A stretch of DNA of 15,896 nucleotides from an uncultured Eubacteriales bacterium. Its GTDB lineage: Bacteria > Bacillota > Clostridia > Lachnospirales > Lachnospiraceae. Made by a program: the position numbers and the translations under genes. The notes under the pieces are model-generated. The model was not told where the DNA came from and made no database searches. It saw nothing but the letters and a program-made list of their open reading frames with translations. How positions within the stretch are numbered: the first letter of the stretch is position 1; every line of letters begins with the position of its first letter. Below are positions 13,861 through 15,896 of this stretch, piece by piece. The stretch is from contig ONWK01000341.1 in NCBI GenBank assembly GCA_900321505.1, forward strand, positions 1-15,896. Direction: 5' to 3'.

Positions 13861-15540
13861 GTGAAGAAACTGGTACCCGTTTTTGTCGTCATTTTATTGT
13901 TCACTTTGATTACTGTTATATCATTGGTTGTGTATTCCAATAAGAAATCCGATCCGAAGAAGGAAAACACGGCCGCAGAGGCAAACAACACAGAGAATGT
14001 AAGAACAACGGAAACTCCTGCATCTTCGCCGGCGGCAGCTTCGAACCAGCAGGCAGGTCCTGCAGGTAATTCGGTCCCGCGCAATTTGGCTGCTGTTCCT
14101 TCGGATCCGCAGACTTCAGATGCCGGCAATGCGCCTGCAGAGGCTCCGGATGTTTCGGATAATATTGTGACTACGCAGCATACGGCTGTCATCAAAGGAA
14201 ACCCTGTTTCCTACACGGCCGATACAGGAACAATGGTTCTCCAGTACGACGGTAACTATTATGAGTTATTCTTTACTGCTTATACCGTAGACGGCGGAGA
14301 TGCGAGCCGTCCCATTACCTTTGCTTTTAACGGCGGCCCCGGCTCCTGCAGCGAATACATCCATATGGGATGTCTCGGTCCGCGCCGTGTGGCATTGGAT
14401 GATGAAGGAAAAACCATATCCATGCCTGACGGGATCGTGGATAATGAAAATTCTGTTCTGGATATGACGGATCTTGTCTTTGTCGATCCTGTAGGCACAG
14501 GGTATTCCCGTGCCCTGACCGGAACAAATGCGGACTTCTACGGTTATGACAATGATATTGCGTCCATAGCGGAATTTATCCGTCTGTATGTGAACCGCCA
14601 TAACAGATGGGAATCTCCGAAATACATTGCCGGAGAGTCCTACGGAACGACACGGGCTGTCGGTCTCTGCAAATATCTTGCGGACAATTTCTCCATGAAT
14701 CTGAATGGTCTTATGCTTATCTCCTCAGTGAATGATTTCAAGGCGCTTATTGAGTACAATTACAATGAGCTGCCGTATGCGACCGGAATCCCGACCTATG
14801 CTGCGGATGCCTGGTATCACAAAAAAGTATCTGCGGAGTATCAGGCCATGTCCCTTGAGGAATACATTCAAATGGTCCGCCAGTTCGCCGAGAAGGAGCT
14901 TGTCCCGGCTCTCTTTGCGGGAAAGAGTATATCTGACAGCGAGAAGGAAGAACTGGCCGGGAAGATTTCTGCTTATCTCGGCGTATCCAAAGAATTTGTG
15001 CTCAGCAATAATCTGCGGATCGGACTGGATGATTTTCTTACGGAACTTCTGAAGGACGAGAAACTGGTGGTAGGAAGATATGACGGAAGGATCACCGGTC
15101 CGGCTACCGGCGGGTCGATCGATAGCGGAGAGGCGGATCCTTCGGATGCATCAGTTAATCTGGCCTTCGGCAATACATTTATGGCATATATCACTACCGA
15201 GCTGGGCTTCCAGACGGACGTTCCCTATCGGCCGACGGCCGATGATATAGATGACTCCTGGCCCTTTGCGGATGATGACGGATTGATTGCACAGGAGGAT
15301 ATCCTCTATGAGTGTATTTCCAAGAATCCTTTCCTGAAGGTATGGGTTCTCTGCGGGTATTATGACGGAGCCACTCCCTTTTATTCTGCGGAATGGACCT
15401 ACAATCATGTCTTCCTTCTGGATGATTATAAGGATAATATTCATTTTACCTACTATCCTTCAGGACACATGATTTACATAAACAAGGAGGCCTTTGACAA
15501 GCTCAGGAAGGACGCAGAGGAGTGGTATCAGGGGCAGTAA
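13861..15540 (+). CDS. Membrane-anchored S10 family serine carboxypeptidase
   Basis: A protein of about 559 residues. Residues 1-24 form one membrane segment (LVPVFVVILLFTLITVISLV) after a basic start, with no lipobox cysteine, so a signal anchor or signal peptide is likely. A disordered linker rich in Ala, Ser, Pro, Thr and Asn (about 30-105) follows. The rest is a peptidase S10 domain: oxyanion region FNGGPGS (from N157), DLVFVDPVGTGYS, nucleophile S260 in AGESYGT, D502 in CGYYDGATPF and H536 in YPSGHMIY, a complete triad. It should trim C-terminal residues of peptides outside the membrane. The start is uncertain: GTG at 13861 is ten bases after AAAGGAG, while TTG at 13855 is only four bases away and would add two residues. 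It sits between priA and def, an unusual place. The exact substrate is unknown. Confidence 0.88.
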   Translation: MKKLVPVFVVILLFTLITVISLVVYSNKKSDPKKENTAAEANNTENVRTTETPASSPAAASNQQAGPAGNSVPRNLAAVPSDPQTSDAGNAPAEAPDVSDNIVTTQHTAVIKGNPVSYTADTGTMVLQYDGNYYELFFTAYTVDGGDASRPITFAFNGGPGSCSEYIHMGCLGPRRVALDDEGKTISMPDGIVDNENSVLDMTDLVFVDPVGTGYSRALTGTNADFYGYDNDIASIAEFIRLYVNRHNRWESPKYIAGESYGTTRAVGLCKYLADNFSMNLNGLMLISSVNDFKALIEYNYNELPYATGIPTYAADAWYHKKVSAEYQAMSLEEYIQMVRQFAEKELVPALFAGKSISDSEKEELAGKISAYLGVSKEFVLSNNLRIGLDDFLTELLKDEKLVVGRYDGRITGPATGGSIDSGEADPSDASVNLAFGNTFMAYITTELGFQTDVPYRPTADDIDDSWPFADDDGLIAQEDILYECISKNPFLKVWVLCGYYDGATPFYSAEWTYNHVFLLDDYKDNIHFTYYPSGHMIYINKEAFDKLRKDAEEWYQGQ

Positions 15541-15618
15541 GAATCCGAAGAACGGGTTATGAGGACGAACAGATCAGAAACCGATGAAGTTCAGGTAAAT
15601 TATAGAAGGAGAAAAAGA

Positions 15619-15896
15619 ATGGCAATTCGAAACATCAGAGTGGACGGAGATGATATCCTGCGTAAGGTATGCAAGCCGGTTAAGGAGATGACACCGCGTA
15701 TCAGCGAACTGATCGATGACATGTTTGAGACCATGTATGATGCTGCGGGAGTGGGACTTGCTGCGCCGCAGGTTGGCGTGCTTCGCCGCGTGGTGGTGAT
15801 CGATATCGGCGACGGCCCCATCGAAATGGTCAATCCGCGTATTGTAGCATCCTCGGGAGAGCAGGGCGGTATGGAAGGATGCTTGAGTTTTCCCGG
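15619..15896 (+). CDS. def: Peptide deformylase, 3'-truncated
   Basis: The first 92 codons of a peptide deformylase run off the window end. The enzyme removes the formyl group from the N-terminal Met of new proteins, using a metal ion. Motif 1, GVGLAAPQVG, is intact (about 44-53). Motif 2, EGCLSFPG, with its metal-binding Cys, is the last visible part; the HEIDH motif lies beyond the window. The start is the ATG at 15619, with AAGGAG seven bases upstream. In most Clostridia def directly follows priA and precedes fmt; here 78 nt separate it from the S10 peptidase stop. No terminator is seen in that gap. Confidence 0.95.
   Translation, partial: MAIRNIRVDGDDILRKVCKPVKEMTPRISELIDDMFETMYDAAGVGLAAPQVGVLRRVVVIDIGDGPIEMVNPRIVASSGEQGGMEGCLSFP

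Noticed and set aside
1..15896. CRISPR array, transposase gene or prophage genes
   Set aside because: No regularly spaced repeats and no mobile-element protein motifs were seen; nearly all the window is accounted for by the listed genes.

Overview
The window reads as chromosomal DNA from an anaerobic, low-to-mid GC Firmicute, most likely a Lachnospiraceae-type Clostridia. The evidence is the protein families, strong AGGAGG-type ribosome binding sites, the yicC-gmk-rpoZ-priA-def gene order, and a cytosolic sugar-sensor/GGDEF protein of a kind I associate with that family. This placement is inference; no rRNA or other taxonomic marker is present. Both end genes are cut by the window edges.

Layout, left to right. 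(1) The 3' part of a substrate-binding/GGDEF diguanylate cyclase (+). (2) A 157-nt convergent gap filled by a 123-nt element able to fold as a four-way, cloverleaf-like junction. (3) A two-gene minus-strand operon: an ATP-grasp D-aspartate-ligase-like protein (upstream gene) followed by a MurE-type Mur ligase. (4) A divergent promoter region, then on the plus strand an Asp/Glu racemase and a cytidylate-kinase-like protein. (5) glgA (glycogen synthase), preceded by an extended -10 promoter and followed by rqcH (NFACT ribosome rescue factor). (6) A strong promoter with an overlapping dyad leading into yicC, gmk, rpoZ and priA. (7) A membrane-anchored S10 serine carboxypeptidase, then the start of def (peptide deformylase).

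The most interesting block is 1910-5635. The Mur ligase has the sequence style of L-lysine-adding MurE from Lactobacillales, and its substrate motif (EDPG) departs from the DNPR of diaminopimelate-adding MurE. Its operon partner resembles the D-aspartate ligase of Enterococcus faecium, and the divergent gene encodes a two-cysteine Asp/Glu racemase that could supply D-aspartate. Together they could build a peptidoglycan stem of the L-Lys-D-Asp kind, which would be unusual in a group usually thought to use meso-diaminopimelate.

The housekeeping cluster also departs from the usual clostridial order. No remA lies between yicC and gmk, and no coaBC lies between rpoZ and priA. PriA appears to lack its winged-helix domain, and a secreted or anchored peptidase sits between priA and def. 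The two gaps flanking gmk-rpoZ hold strong hairpins that share a GGGGACGG core. No CRISPR array, rRNA, tRNA or transposase gene was seen.
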